Part shown: positions 54,811 through 64,000 of the stretch, piece after piece | Position numbering within the stretch: position 1 is the first letter of the stretch | How the letters are laid out: the number at the start of each line of letters is the position of its first letter | Assembly: GCF_011745365.1 (NCBI RefSeq) | Contig: NW_024468912.1 | Span: forward strand, 1,550,001 to 1,614,000 | Length of the DNA: 64,000 nt | Source of the DNA: Cryphonectria parasitica EP155 | Lineage: Eukaryota; Ascomycota; Sordariomycetes; Diaporthales; Cryphonectriaceae | Reading direction: 5' to 3' | Program-made: the position numbers and the translations under genes | The notes under the pieces: generated by a model | What the model saw: the letters and a program-made list of their open reading frames with translations, nothing else | Told to the model about the DNA's origin: nothing | The model's database searches: none

Positions 54811-56449
54811 TTAGCCTTTCTAACACAGCTCTGAACAATAAGAATGACGAGATTCTGGCTATACTCCGTGCAGAACCAACTTGAGCACTCCTTGATCTAA
54901 TGGCGAAAATACTTATGTGGGTGTGTGGCTATCAATTCCGTGTTAACTATGATCCTTTGCTTACTTATTCTGCCCTTTCATACTATGGGCGCCAGAGTAC
55001 TGGATATTGCATGGAACAATTACCCATCCATTGAGACCCATCTCTTCCTTTCAGGCCGCGAACCCCACGCACTTCCGCAAGACCAATATGCTGAAGTGAC
55101 GCTGGAGATACCGCTTGTGTCTAAACTGTGAGGTAGAGCCTTGAGTACCATCTTTAAGTGTAAATAGACGTCTTATACCTTCTGCGGGCCCATACTGCCA
55201 AGGTCCTTTTGCTCAGCTAGCAAGGATGCCAATCTTAGCACGACCGTGCTGGAATTCACCGTCATTCGCCTCCAAGCTTGATTCAGCGCACCGAGGCTGT
55301 TCTAGGCGATGGAACTGCGCACAGCTCTACTGAGTCGTTTATGTACTCGGTACCAGATCTCGTCCTATATCAACTAACATAAAAAAGTACTGAGCATAGA
55401 TCTATATTTACCTGGGCACATATGAACGCAGGTATAATAAATGCGTTTGACCTCGGCTATCGGCGACGATGCCCGTGCGTGCGCTCTGCAAAAAGGTGCT
55501 GCGAAACCCTGTCGGCTTGTGCTTCAAATACATGCAGTCCTTGCTCACCGGCATTCAAATGCTGATCATCTCATTTCGACCGCCTAGGCCTCGCCACGTG
55601 GAGCACTCTCTCCGGAGCCGTCTGTCTTTCGCCCGCCCTGCCGCCTTGATCACGCACGCCCGCAACAAGTATCAGAACCCACTCGACTGTGGATCTCTGT
55701 CGAAAACCAAAGCCGTTTGGCCGCACGCATGATAAGATGAGGGACCTGAGAAAATACGGGCCAGGGCTGACGGTTCATCCTTCAGAATCTGGTCATGATA
55801 CTTGCGAGGCGGTAAGTGTAAGGCTTTCTTTTTCCCCACCCAGACAGTCGTAAACTTGACACAGGTCGTGCGCTGGATATTATCAAGTCACGTAATGAAG
55901 CTGGTGAGACACTCTACCGAAAACACCCGACGGCATTAACATCATGTATTGGACCCCAGAGCACGCGCTATTCAGCTGGATGTGACGCTGACCTCTTCAC
56001 GACTCGACCTCTTCTTGTACTGGATGTCCTTTCCTAACGGTCTCATGGTTTTCATGGGCTAGCGAATCATTGCAGTATGCACCCAGCAAGGACCGGTGCT
56101 TCGCGGCGGCATTCCGTGGCCCACCACCCAGTGGGGTCATCTTACGCTGCTAAAGTCCTATGTAACCCCACCGAACACTCCCGGGGGGGGGGGGACCATC
56201 CTGCTGTCGTGTGCCCTAAGGTTCTAGTGTATAATAGAATGTGGTTGCCAGTCATAACCGCGGAGAAGATCGATACAACAATAATCTTGGCGTAGGAAAC
56301 ATAAAGGGCGCATTGCACCAAAAGGCCGGAACCTTTGAATCGTTGCCAACCAGTGACAGCACTGCTTGCAAGGCTCAAAGTCTGGGAATGTGTATGTGTG
56401 TGAGCGGGCGAGACAGAGCAAAGGAAAAAAACAAGAGGGAAAAATCGTC
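54811..56449. other. Intergenic
   Basis: 1.6 kb. Short frames only, including one opening at 54925 with a hydrophobic N-terminus but a GTG start; none supported. Contains a 12-G run at 56183-56194. Confidence 0.5.
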
Positions 56450-57754
56450 ATGGATCCTGGGTCCATTTCCACAAACAGCTTTGACGGCTACAAGAAAGAA
56501 GCCGCCAACCTCTCCCATATCGAAGAGTTTGGTTTGCTCACAGCACTCTGGCGAGCTCTGGTAAGTTTTCCTCACAGTCGAGTTAGAAGGCATCTTTGCA
56601 GAAACATGGCCTCGTAGATATATATGGGATTTGCCGACCCAAGTTCAAAAGACCTTGCTTCTCCCCCATTTTCATGATCGCTGCGTGTTTTCTCTGTCAC
56701 TCTTGAGTATCACTGTGCTAACACGAACCGCATAGGATTCACAAGCCCCAAACCCCATCCTCGGTGACCCCTATGCCCAGGAAACGTTCGACCGTTGTCG
56801 TGTAGATCAGGAGCAAACCCTCTTCAGCAGTGCCGAGGACCAGCGCTGGGTACGATTTACCTGCAACCGGTCTAAGACTGTCGACAAGTGGTGCCAGCAA
56901 TTCCTGGATCTTCATTCCAACGAGAAAGTTCAGGTGCTGCATTTATGCTGTGGCCTAGATGCCAGAAGCCTACGAATGCAGTGGGGGGAGAACGTGCGTT
57001 GGGTTGATATCGATCTGCCGAGCGTCGTCAATCTGCGCAAGAGAGTGATGCCGACGCCGCAGGGCGATTACAGCTTGCGGAGTCTTTCCATCACGACAGA
57101 TGGCTGGTTCAAAGATAGTAAGTGTTCCTACCTAGTAATTATCTGTTAATATCTGGCTTTACACCAGGCCAGCCATAAATATGACTATAGTCATCGGGAC
57201 TCACACAACGCTTTCCCCCCCTTTTAGTACCTGCCGATCGCAAAACCTTTCTCATTTGCGAATGTGCCTTGTTTTGGATGTATCCTAGCAAGGCTGAGAA
57301 GTTATTTCGAGGTGTTGTGGACTACTTCGGTACAGGTCAATTCGCCTTCGACACATTGGGCACGCTCGTCCGAAAGTATGAGCCAGACATATTAAGGAAG
57401 TCACCGCTGGAGATCAGGTGGGTCATCGACGACATGCATGCGGTCGAGAAGTTCCATCCGAAGCTCAGAATGAGGAGCAGGGTCCGCTGGCAGGAATATC
57501 TGGGCAACGAACTACCCATGGGACAGAATCTGCCACCGTTCTTTGGGCGGTGGACGACGGCGCTGATGTCTGTGCGCAGTCACACGGCGTTCAAATCCTG
57601 CTTACAGGTTGCGCTCTTCGACTTTGGGGATCGGGCTTTGTCGGTGAACAGCAGCGTGTCTGCAGCCTCCAGCCAGCAGGAGGAAGTGGAGAGCAGTCTG
57701 GAGACTTCTTCAAGCCACCGCTCAGAACACGACGGTCGAACGGACCCGGAATGA
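56450..57754 (+). CDS. LCM-type (TcmP-like) carboxyl/O-methyltransferase
   Basis: join(56450..56560,56736..57117,57228..57754), 339 aa. SAM-dependent methyltransferase of the leucine-carboxyl-methyltransferase superfamily. Seen: RFTCNRSKTVDKWCQQFL, the SAM loop VLHLCCGLDARSLRMQW with the acidic VDIDLPSV, then FLICECALFWMYPSKAEKLF. The SAM loop has LCCGLD rather than the G-x-G of Ppm1, close to the polyketide-type TcmP subgroup. A substrate protein (PP2A) or small molecule cannot be told apart here. The C-terminal ~60 residues are Ser/Glu-rich and probably disordered. Start ATG is 56450; introns GTAAGT and GTAAGT. Confidence 0.82.
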
Positions 57755-58371
57755 GGAGCCACGGCAAGCATCAGGTGGAGAATAGAAAAAGACCCATAAT
57801 GTTTGAAATCAGAATAACCAGAATATAATAACTGCCCGGCGAGTATCACTGTCATTAAATGGAACAGACGCAATGGACATATTACCGAATTGCACTGAAT
57901 TGACTGCAACACAATTGGTCAAGACGACTTTCTGTAGTCAACACGTGAGAACAGCCTCCGCTGCACGCCACTATGATTGGCTATCTCGACATGTAGTCAA
58001 GATGACCAGACAGTTGGAGAAGACATTTTTCTATTCAAGAGAGGATCAAAAGGTAATGATTTGCGCTTTGCTTACTGCTAAATCCGCGGCTCAGTGACTG
58101 CGGTACCTTTAGTCACCCACTTCTACAGGTCCAATTGCTGTGGAGTCCAGAGGATCTTGAACAGGGCCTTTAGCATGCCAACACAGCCTCCTTTGGCCTC
58201 TTGCCGAGCTGATTGCTAAGTAATTATGCTGCCTAAATTACTGATATATCAATTTTTATTCTAAACACAGGGTGAACATATATATATGCATGGACTCTGT
58301 GGTGAAGCTTCCACTTGTATTAAAACAGACACATAAAACTATTCATTTCACAAAAGAAAAAGTGTCATTCC
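57755..58371. other. Intergenic
   Basis: 0.6 kb, no supported feature. Confidence 0.5.
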
Positions 58372-59553
58372 ATGGAGTCTTTCGAATCTCTTTCAAACTT
58401 AGCAGAGGATCTTGCTGCATTGCCAGGACATCCGAGTCTTCCGCCAACAATACCATTGCACTATGTAAAGCAGAATGTCGCCATCGAAGAGGCCGCTGCT
58501 AGGAACGCGGGCGATGAGTCCGCGCAGGTTGACGCAATCGCCGAGATACAACACTATTTTTGCGGCGAGGGTCTACCCGTCGACATTGTCAAGTCTTACC
58601 TCGGAGACACTGTCACTCCTGCTATACGCGTCGACGATAAGCTTTCACTAGCCGAAGCGATCCAGCAACTAGCCGAGCCCATAGAGCACTCGTACACGAC
58701 TGCGGATGGCGGTCGTTTGTTTGTTACGGAAGAGGGGATGGCGCGATTACAACGCCGATACCACGAACCGCAAAAGGCACTCGAGATGTGGGGGCCGGAA
58801 GAGGACCTTGAGGAGCTCAGGGCGCGAGTGACTGAGCCAGACGATGCACCCACCGTCGAGGGCCAGCTGTGGAACTTGTACTACACGATACTACACGCAG
58901 CCAAGAAGATTGCATGGGATGACGAACAGGGACAACAGGGGCTCGTCGACCTCCTCGCAGGGCTCAAAGCCCGCCCCGATCCACCAGAACCAGCAAATAT
59001 GACGACCGCGATGAAAAGACACTGGGTATATGAACCGGGCCACCTATGGAGTAGGCTCGTCATGTTCGGCCCGAGCGCTCGAGAGTGCTGGAACGACTCA
59101 CTGGGCTGCGGCGCGGGATGGCACCCGGTCGAGATCAAGGCTTGGACGAACGTGAACGCGTTCATTGCAAGGGTGACTGCGCAGGAGATTGCCGACTTTA
59201 CACTATACGGTATGTGGGCTTTGGATGAGGCACTTGTGGATGAAATCAACGTCCATGAAAACAGACATCAACCTCCACCATCTCGAGACTGCATTGCCGA
59301 CGCTCTGTTCCAAGTAGCGGCCGTCTGGATCCGCTTAGCAGGAAGACGTCTACTGCATAAGAGTCAAGAGGTGGTTGAGGATGAGGCTCGGGCGTTCGTC
59401 ACACCGTCGAAGTGGGAGGGATGGCGGAGGATGTTTGAAAAGGAGGCGGAAAGTATGAGGTACACGGTGAGCGTCAGTCAGATCGCGAGAGACTGTGCCC
59501 AACTCATGTCACAATTTGAGAAAGAACTCATGGTTACTGAGGTCGTGGTTTGA
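58372..59553 (+). CDS. DUF3632-domain protein
   Basis: Single exon, 393 aa. Central and C-terminal parts match the fungal DUF3632 pattern: LWNLYYTILHAAKKIAWDDE, LVDLLAGLKARPDPPEPANM, LWSRLVMFGPSARECWND, EIKAWTNVNAFIARVTA. The family is found in ascomycetes, often in many copies, and its function is unknown; it is mainly alpha-helical. The N-terminal ~90 residues (leading to the acidic EEGMARLQRR) are variable. No signal peptide, so intracellular. Start at 58372 (MESFESLSN). Confidence 0.8.
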   Translation: MESFESLSNLAEDLAALPGHPSLPPTIPLHYVKQNVAIEEAAARNAGDESAQVDAIAEIQHYFCGEGLPVDIVKSYLGDTVTPAIRVDDKLSLAEAIQQLAEPIEHSYTTADGGRLFVTEEGMARLQRRYHEPQKALEMWGPEEDLEELRARVTEPDDAPTVEGQLWNLYYTILHAAKKIAWDDEQGQQGLVDLLAGLKARPDPPEPANMTTAMKRHWVYEPGHLWSRLVMFGPSARECWNDSLGCGAGWHPVEIKAWTNVNAFIARVTAQEIADFTLYGMWALDEALVDEINVHENRHQPPPSRDCIADALFQVAAVWIRLAGRRLLHKSQEVVEDEARAFVTPSKWEGWRRMFEKEAESMRYTVSVSQIARDCAQLMSQFEKELMVTEVVV

Positions 59554-60195
59554 ATTTATCACTTAAAAATTGATTTAGACACTGTTATGGTTAAGTGTTT
59601 CCCATGCGATGCGCCAAAAAGAAGAAAAAGAAAAAGAAAACCCCCAGAAGCGTAACCAAAGATCCCCGTGCCATGGGTAATCGAACATGAGCCTCTCGAG
59701 TTTTGCTTGGTTTCAGGTCTCCGAAATACTGAACAGAAGTATGACAGCAATCTGATCCCCTACACCAAACGCCCTCAGGCATTAGCACAAATTCTGGCAA
59801 CACTTATAGAGCCACACAACGCGCTCTGGGCTTTGTACGCGACACATTCATACCTGCTTGGGATACCATTCACTCGATCACCATTTGCCCAAGTACAAAG
59901 ACGCATAGTCACGCTAAACCTTACAGCCACCATACTTAGCTGTCCTGACACAAGCCTGTTGTCCGAGTTGAGTTCTGCAATTCTGCCTGCATAGAAAACG
60001 CGGGAGTTGCAAAAGGTTGTTTACTTGGTATAACATCCCAACGCGGTGACCATTCATGTTTGAGCCTACCATTCGATTAATAGCATACAAAAAATCTAAG
60101 GTATCTAGATGTCCATCCTCTGAGTCTATCCTGATTATTACATCGATGCGAAGTGTTCTTCTTTGACTTTCGTCTCCCTCCTCGAATCTGCCTGT
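59554..60195. other. Intergenic, convergent gene ends
   Basis: 0.6 kb between the DUF3632 and DUF4804 3' ends. An A/G-rich stretch at 59620-59642 is the only notable feature. Confidence 0.5.
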
Positions 60196-61608
60196 CTACT
60201 GCGCCCCAGCTCCTAGGATTTCTATCCGGTCCAGGAAATCAGGATTGATGATAGGGTTATGCAGCTCCGAGATTTGGCTCATACATGCAGCCGCCGGGTC
60301 GCCACTCGCAATCAGCGACCCAGTCCAGTACTCATTCCCAGGAAACGAGTTCCCATCCCAGGCGTAGCTGAGCACAAGTAGCTGGTTCGCCGCCTCCCCT
60401 GACAACTTAGCTGCTGGATCACGGCGCGAGAAGATGACGTTGATGGACAGAGGAGCTGCTGCAGCCTCTATCACTTTTCGCGTGGCACCAGGAGGATCGA
60501 TATATGCGAACTCCAGCGTGCCCAAAGAAGTCAGCCGACCCTGAAGCTCGCCCAGCGCCTCGACGAAGGATTCCACAAAATAAGCTGCCTGGTCGACTCC
60601 ACGAACCGCCCAGACGCCCAGACCGAGCCCGACAACATAAACATATGCCTTCTTGCCTGCTGCGTCAGCACGCGCGTTGGCCTCGAGCAGCAGGATATCG
60701 ATTGTGATCCGCATGCGCGCCTTGTACATGTCCACATCGAACGCTCCATGTTCTTCTGCAGGAAGGCCAGCACTTCTCCTCTTGGGAGCGACGAAGGCAC
60801 GGAAAATGGAGTCCAGATCGGGGTGCTGTCGCGGATTTGCAACTGGCGGCTGTATATAAGTGCTGTCCATGTGGTCTGCCCGCTCGAAACGCGCGCCGAC
60901 AAGGCCCATGATGATACCTCGGTCTTCGTACTCGCCCGGCTTGCCGACGACTCCAGAATTGTAACGGCCCCCCGTGTTGATAAAATAGCTTGGCGAGCTG
61001 ACGCCCAGAAGAGACCCCAGCATGATCTCGTCATAACTCAGGTATTCGGCGAGCTTCAGATGGCTGTTCGTGGCCTCGGCTTCGGTCCCTACTTTGTCCC
61101 ACTGCGTTGCCGCAGGACCAAGGGCCTTTCCGTCGCGCAGCATTGTGTGGTCCTGGCTGGACATAAACACGAGAGGTCTTTTATCCACTGTCGTCAAATG
61201 TCAATCGTTGCTGTGGCCTTTACACGAAGCAAAAAAAAAACCATGAAAAAGAAGGTGATGAGGCTGCACAAAGGAAGAAGTATTGTGCTCACCTAGCCGG
61301 GCCACCTGCTTCTCCCAGGTCCAGTCTTGGCTGCCGTAGAGTTCTTTCTCGACCGAACTTCCATATTGTCGCTTATGAGCCAAGAAGTCCTCTACGAGCC
61401 GAGGGTATCTGGCGTGAATGATGATGCGCGTCTCCTGAGCGTCTTGTTGGACGGTAGCTGGGTCGAACCTTGGGTCACTGATCCTGTTCGTTTGAGGGAT
61501 GAGGCCCTTGGAGCGCAGTCGCAATATACTGCGCAGCGCGTCTGGGTTCCTGCTGCGAGCTGTGAGCGTGGAGATGATGCTCGGAACGCTGTTCCCACTA
61601 GGAGACAT
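60196..61608 (-). CDS. DUF4804 family protein
   Basis: complement(join(60196..61187,61293..61608)), 435 aa. Only one intron is needed and the frame closes: [12 protein letters not shown]. The end is strongly conserved in this family: [34 protein letters not shown] and [11 protein letters not shown]4804 is a poorly described domain present in fungi and in some bacteria; a macrodomain-like fold is likely from the strand/helix pattern, but I cannot confirm this. No signal peptide; probably cytosolic. The start ATG is at 61608 (MSPSGNSVP). The large frames on the opposite strand are shadows. Confidence 0.75.
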
Positions 61609-62366
61609 GACGGTGGCCGTATGAATGATTCTGCCCAGCTATGAGAGTTCCTGGTGCAGACGTGAAGTTCCGCAGCACGTCAGCATGCTGTGGAGCGGGG
61701 TAAAAAGAGTTTGTCTCGTTAGGAGTTTGGTCATCATCGCTAGCAAGGTTATTTTATGGAGGAGCAGCGTCTATTTCGACGAGCAAACATGGATGCCTGT
61801 TCATCTTGAGGTTTTGCTGCGACATCCTTTTTCCATGTCAACTTTCTCTTGATTTAATTTTTGCGCAACGTTGCTCACTGTGACCCAGTGATTCCCGCGG
61901 AGGCTATCTTCACGATGTCTTTTACCGTAAAATCATGGAAATCAGAGATTCTTCTGACCTGAAATCCCCCACTCAGGCTCTCAGTACAATCACAATATCA
62001 TGCAGCCAAGACGTAGATGCCGGTCAGTCCACATCCCCCGTGCGACGCAGACTGATCTGTAAATATCGCAACGCACTTTGAACACTATTCACCAGGACCA
62101 CTCCCAGAGGATATATAGCACCCAGGTAACTCGTTCTTCAGGTATATTCCGTTTTTTCCCTTTCTTTCTTTCTTTCTCTTTTCTCTCCCCTATCTTATCC
62201 CACTCTCTTCTTCCCCCCAGCGCCATCCTCATGAAAACCGGCCTCAAGGGCAGGACTTTACCAAAGTAAGCAGAACCACACGATACAAGACTACTGGTAC
62301 CCAGGAAGTCGAAAGGAAATACAAAAGCAAATCTTCCACAAGAAGACCACTTTTGCTAGAAAAGCA
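61609..62366. other. Intergenic with candidate 5'-UTR intron and uORF
   Basis: 0.75 kb. A donor CAG|GTAACT at about 62125 and a classic long polypyrimidine tract ending CCCCCCAG at 62220 outline an intron in the leader of the next gene. After it, ATG at 62232 opens a 12-codon uORF ending at 62270. Confidence 0.45.
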
Positions 62367-63002
62367 ATGTCGCCAACAACGACTCTCCGCACCCACCAGC
62401 GTATTCTCTGGGCCATTCTGACATGGCACTTCCCAGCACCCATCTGCCAGATGCTTGAGGCCATGTTCTATATCCATAATGACGAGTTGCACCGGCTGTA
62501 CTCTATCCTGCTCCACGCCCGGTTCAAGCCGCCCACCCACCTGCTCTCGGCAATTCGGTCGCTTAGTGACGAGACGGCTCGGGAGATGGTCGCCGCCCTG
62601 GCAGACGTGGGAATCCGCGCCCCCCGTGATCCCATCCCCAGAGCAACGAACGAGGCCACGCGCATTGGAGGTAGATTGCCGACGAGGGCAGAGCCAGGCT
62701 GTAAACCTCTCTTTTATGACTCTGCACGGGAGAAACTGTGGTGTCTGGTGCTAGGCCTGTTCAAGGCCGGGTACATCGGTAGGAATGGTGACGGTTCAGC
62801 TCGGGAGAATGTGGCGAGTTTTCGTACACTGCATGTACTGTACCGACTCGACAAGGAGGACCAGCGAGCTAGGAAGGAGGAGGATACAGGTCTGCGGGAT
62901 CCGAGTCATAAGTGGTATCATGTTACTTCGGATGAGATTGTCGAAAAGTGGGCGAGAAGGCTGTCTCCGCTCATCGAGTGTGGGAATCGTGAGACAGTAT
63001 AG
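62367..63002 (+). CDS. Hypothetical protein, helical, unknown family
   Basis: Single exon, 211 aa. Mostly predicted helices (LWAILTWHFPAPICQMLEAM, LSDETAREMVAALADVG, LWCLVLGLFKAG) with a basic C-terminal half ending YHVTSDEIVEKWARRL. No signal peptide, no domain recognised. A candidate 5'-UTR intron ends at 62220, which supports transcription. It is downstream of, and divergent from, the DUF4804 gene. Start chosen at the ATG of 62367 (MSPTTTLRT). Confidence 0.5.
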   Translation: MSPTTTLRTHQRILWAILTWHFPAPICQMLEAMFYIHNDELHRLYSILLHARFKPPTHLLSAIRSLSDETAREMVAALADVGIRAPRDPIPRATNEATRIGGRLPTRAEPGCKPLFYDSAREKLWCLVLGLFKAGYIGRNGDGSARENVASFRTLHVLYRLDKEDQRARKEEDTGLRDPSHKWYHVTSDEIVEKWARRLSPLIECGNRETV

Positions 63003-63234
63003 ACAAGATGTAAAGTAGATCGATGTATGATTAGCTGTGATTTTGATTCTTTTGGGGAGCAAGCAAGAGGCCATGTAATGTCAGCCAGTCCACAGTGTTG
63101 GGTGATCGTGCATAATTCCACTCATTACCAAAACGCCTACCATCAAATGCAAGCACAAGATTTGTAAGCCCTCTCCTTCCCATTTCAATTGTCCGTAAAC
63201 AGTTGCCTTCTCTTTCTGCTTGAGAACATATGTC

Positions 63235-64000
63235 TCAACCCATGAGCTCCACGCCATTCCGCATAACGCCAACCACGGCACCTGTCTGAACGCTTTCTGA
63301 ACCACCTCCGGCCACTCTGTGCTCGATGTTTGCAAGACCATCCAGCCAGGTGATCATGACCTCCGGTTTCACATTGAGTTGCGCAACTTCCTCGGACAGG
63401 GCAGTGATGATATCGGCGAGAGCGAGGCCTCGTGCGACCTTTAGGGTATTAATCGTTGTCAGGCAAGAAGTAACGTCGCTCGTGTTGAGAAGTGTCTGTA
63501 CAATATCTTGGATGGCATCGGGTGGTGGCGCGGCGATGCAGTTGTAAATGGTATCGACGGTGACGGTCTCTCGTACAATGTCCTTGTCTGGTATCCTCGG
63601 CGCGTCCCGTGGTTGCAAAGGTGTGCCTGGGGTGTTTGTCAGTTCCCTGGTCGGAGAAGAATGCTGGCAGGGAGGTGAACTCACTGGATGCATGACATGC
63701 CTGCAGCACATTCAGGGCTCGACGCATATCGCCTTTGCTCAATTTCACCAGCGCGTCCGTTGCCTCGGGCAGGATCTTGACTTGCTCCTCCTCGATAACC
63801 TTGTCCACCAGCACGCGTATGTCCGCCTCCTTCAGGGGGCTGAATCTGAACCTTGTACACCGCGATAGCAGGGCCGGCGACAGCTTGTGTGAATAGTTGG
63901 CGATGATGCAGAACCGTGTGTTGGCTGTGTACTTCTCCATGATGCGCCGCAGGGCCATCTGGGCAGCGTTGGTCATGGCGTCCGCCTCGTCGAGAATGAT
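63235..64000 (-). CDS. rfc3: Replication factor C subunit 3, C-terminal part (runs off right edge)
   Basis: Partial: complement(join(63235..63626,63685..>64000)). RFC3 is one of the small clamp-loader subunits that load PCNA on primed DNA. Visible from the edge: Walker B ILDEADAM, then NAAQMALRRIMEKYTANTRF, arginine-finger SRCTRFRFSPLKEADI, and GDMRRALNVLQACHAS. The intron joins S to TPLQPRD and the rest is the C-terminal collar domain (TIYNCIAAPPPDAI). The family identity (Rfc3 of yeast, RFC5 of human) follows from the SRC motif and the collar sequence. Promoter and N-terminal P-loop lie outside. Confidence 0.9.

Noticed and set aside
54925..55131. 68-codon frame with hydrophobic N-terminus
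   Set aside because: Starts at GTG, no cysteines or family, no promoter evidence.
55469..55732. 87-codon frame with ATG
   Set aside because: Arg/Ser-rich, no domain; flanking DNA looks non-coding.
42000..57760. Secondary-metabolite cluster (P450, SDR-fold protein, methyltransferase)
   Set aside because: No backbone synthase, no cluster regulator, and unrelated genes are interspersed.
59650..59760. Possible tRNA on the minus strand (TGTTCGATTACC)
   Set aside because: No acceptor or D-arm pairing found.
1..64000. CRISPR arrays, insertion sequences, rRNA
   Set aside because: No regularly spaced repeats, no transposase-like frames, no rRNA-like sequence; the genome is eukaryotic.

Overview
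This window looks like nuclear chromosomal DNA from a filamentous ascomycete (Pezizomycotina, probably Sordariomycetes). Genes run in both orientations. Almost every gene is split by short introns (about 48-80 nt, GT(A/C/G)AGT-type donors, CTAAC/CTGAC-like branch points). The core proteins are fungal in type: septin Cdc10, Ski8, Uba2, mitochondrial L32, Rfc3, a POLD4-type polymerase delta subunit and a sphingoid-base phosphate phosphatase. Exon structures below were assembled by eye by joining reading frames across GT...AG boundaries and checking that codon phase closes. There was no transcript evidence and no database search.

Layout. 0-5.3 kb is an accessory-looking stretch: the N-terminus of a fungal STAND/NACHT-type protein leaving the left edge, a ten-exon SNF2/HLTF-like helicase, and a frameshifted CHAT (caspase-like) relic. 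5.3-8.6 kb is gene-free. 8.6-10.4 kb encodes an MFS hexose transporter preceded by 3 kb of non-coding DNA. 13.4-20 kb carries a DUF3716 protein with a CENP-C-like cupin tail, a DUF2470 membrane protein and an LCB3-type phosphatase. 20.8-37 kb is a dense housekeeping block, mostly in divergent or convergent pairs: SDR, Uba2, queuosine salvage protein, POLD4, Ski8, mL32, Cdc10, guanylate kinase and an RPA-like OB-fold protein. 37.4-41.3 kb holds one large gene, previously visible only as separate frames, with an acidic region, a zinc-finger-like segment, two DUF3716 modules and a second CENP-C-like cupin. It is a paralogue of the 13.4 kb gene.

42-62 kb is more accessory: an RNase Z-like hydrolase, a P450, a GH5 endoglucanase, a small secreted cysteine-rich (CVNH-like) protein, a PPxY/coiled-coil orphan next to a decayed gene fragment, a Gal80-like oxidoreductase, an LCM-type methyltransferase, a DUF3632 protein, a DUF4804 protein and an orphan. 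The right edge cuts the replication clamp-loader gene rfc3.

Themes. Genome-maintenance functions recur (HLTF-like helicase, POLD4, Rfc3, Uba2, RPA-like OB protein), but I see no sign that they form one pathway. The most interesting unexplained element is the pair of DUF3716 plus cupin proteins, which also share a short YNLKxL motif. Two housekeeping genes (guanylate kinase, queuosine salvage) have a second in-frame start that would add a mitochondrial-type presequence.
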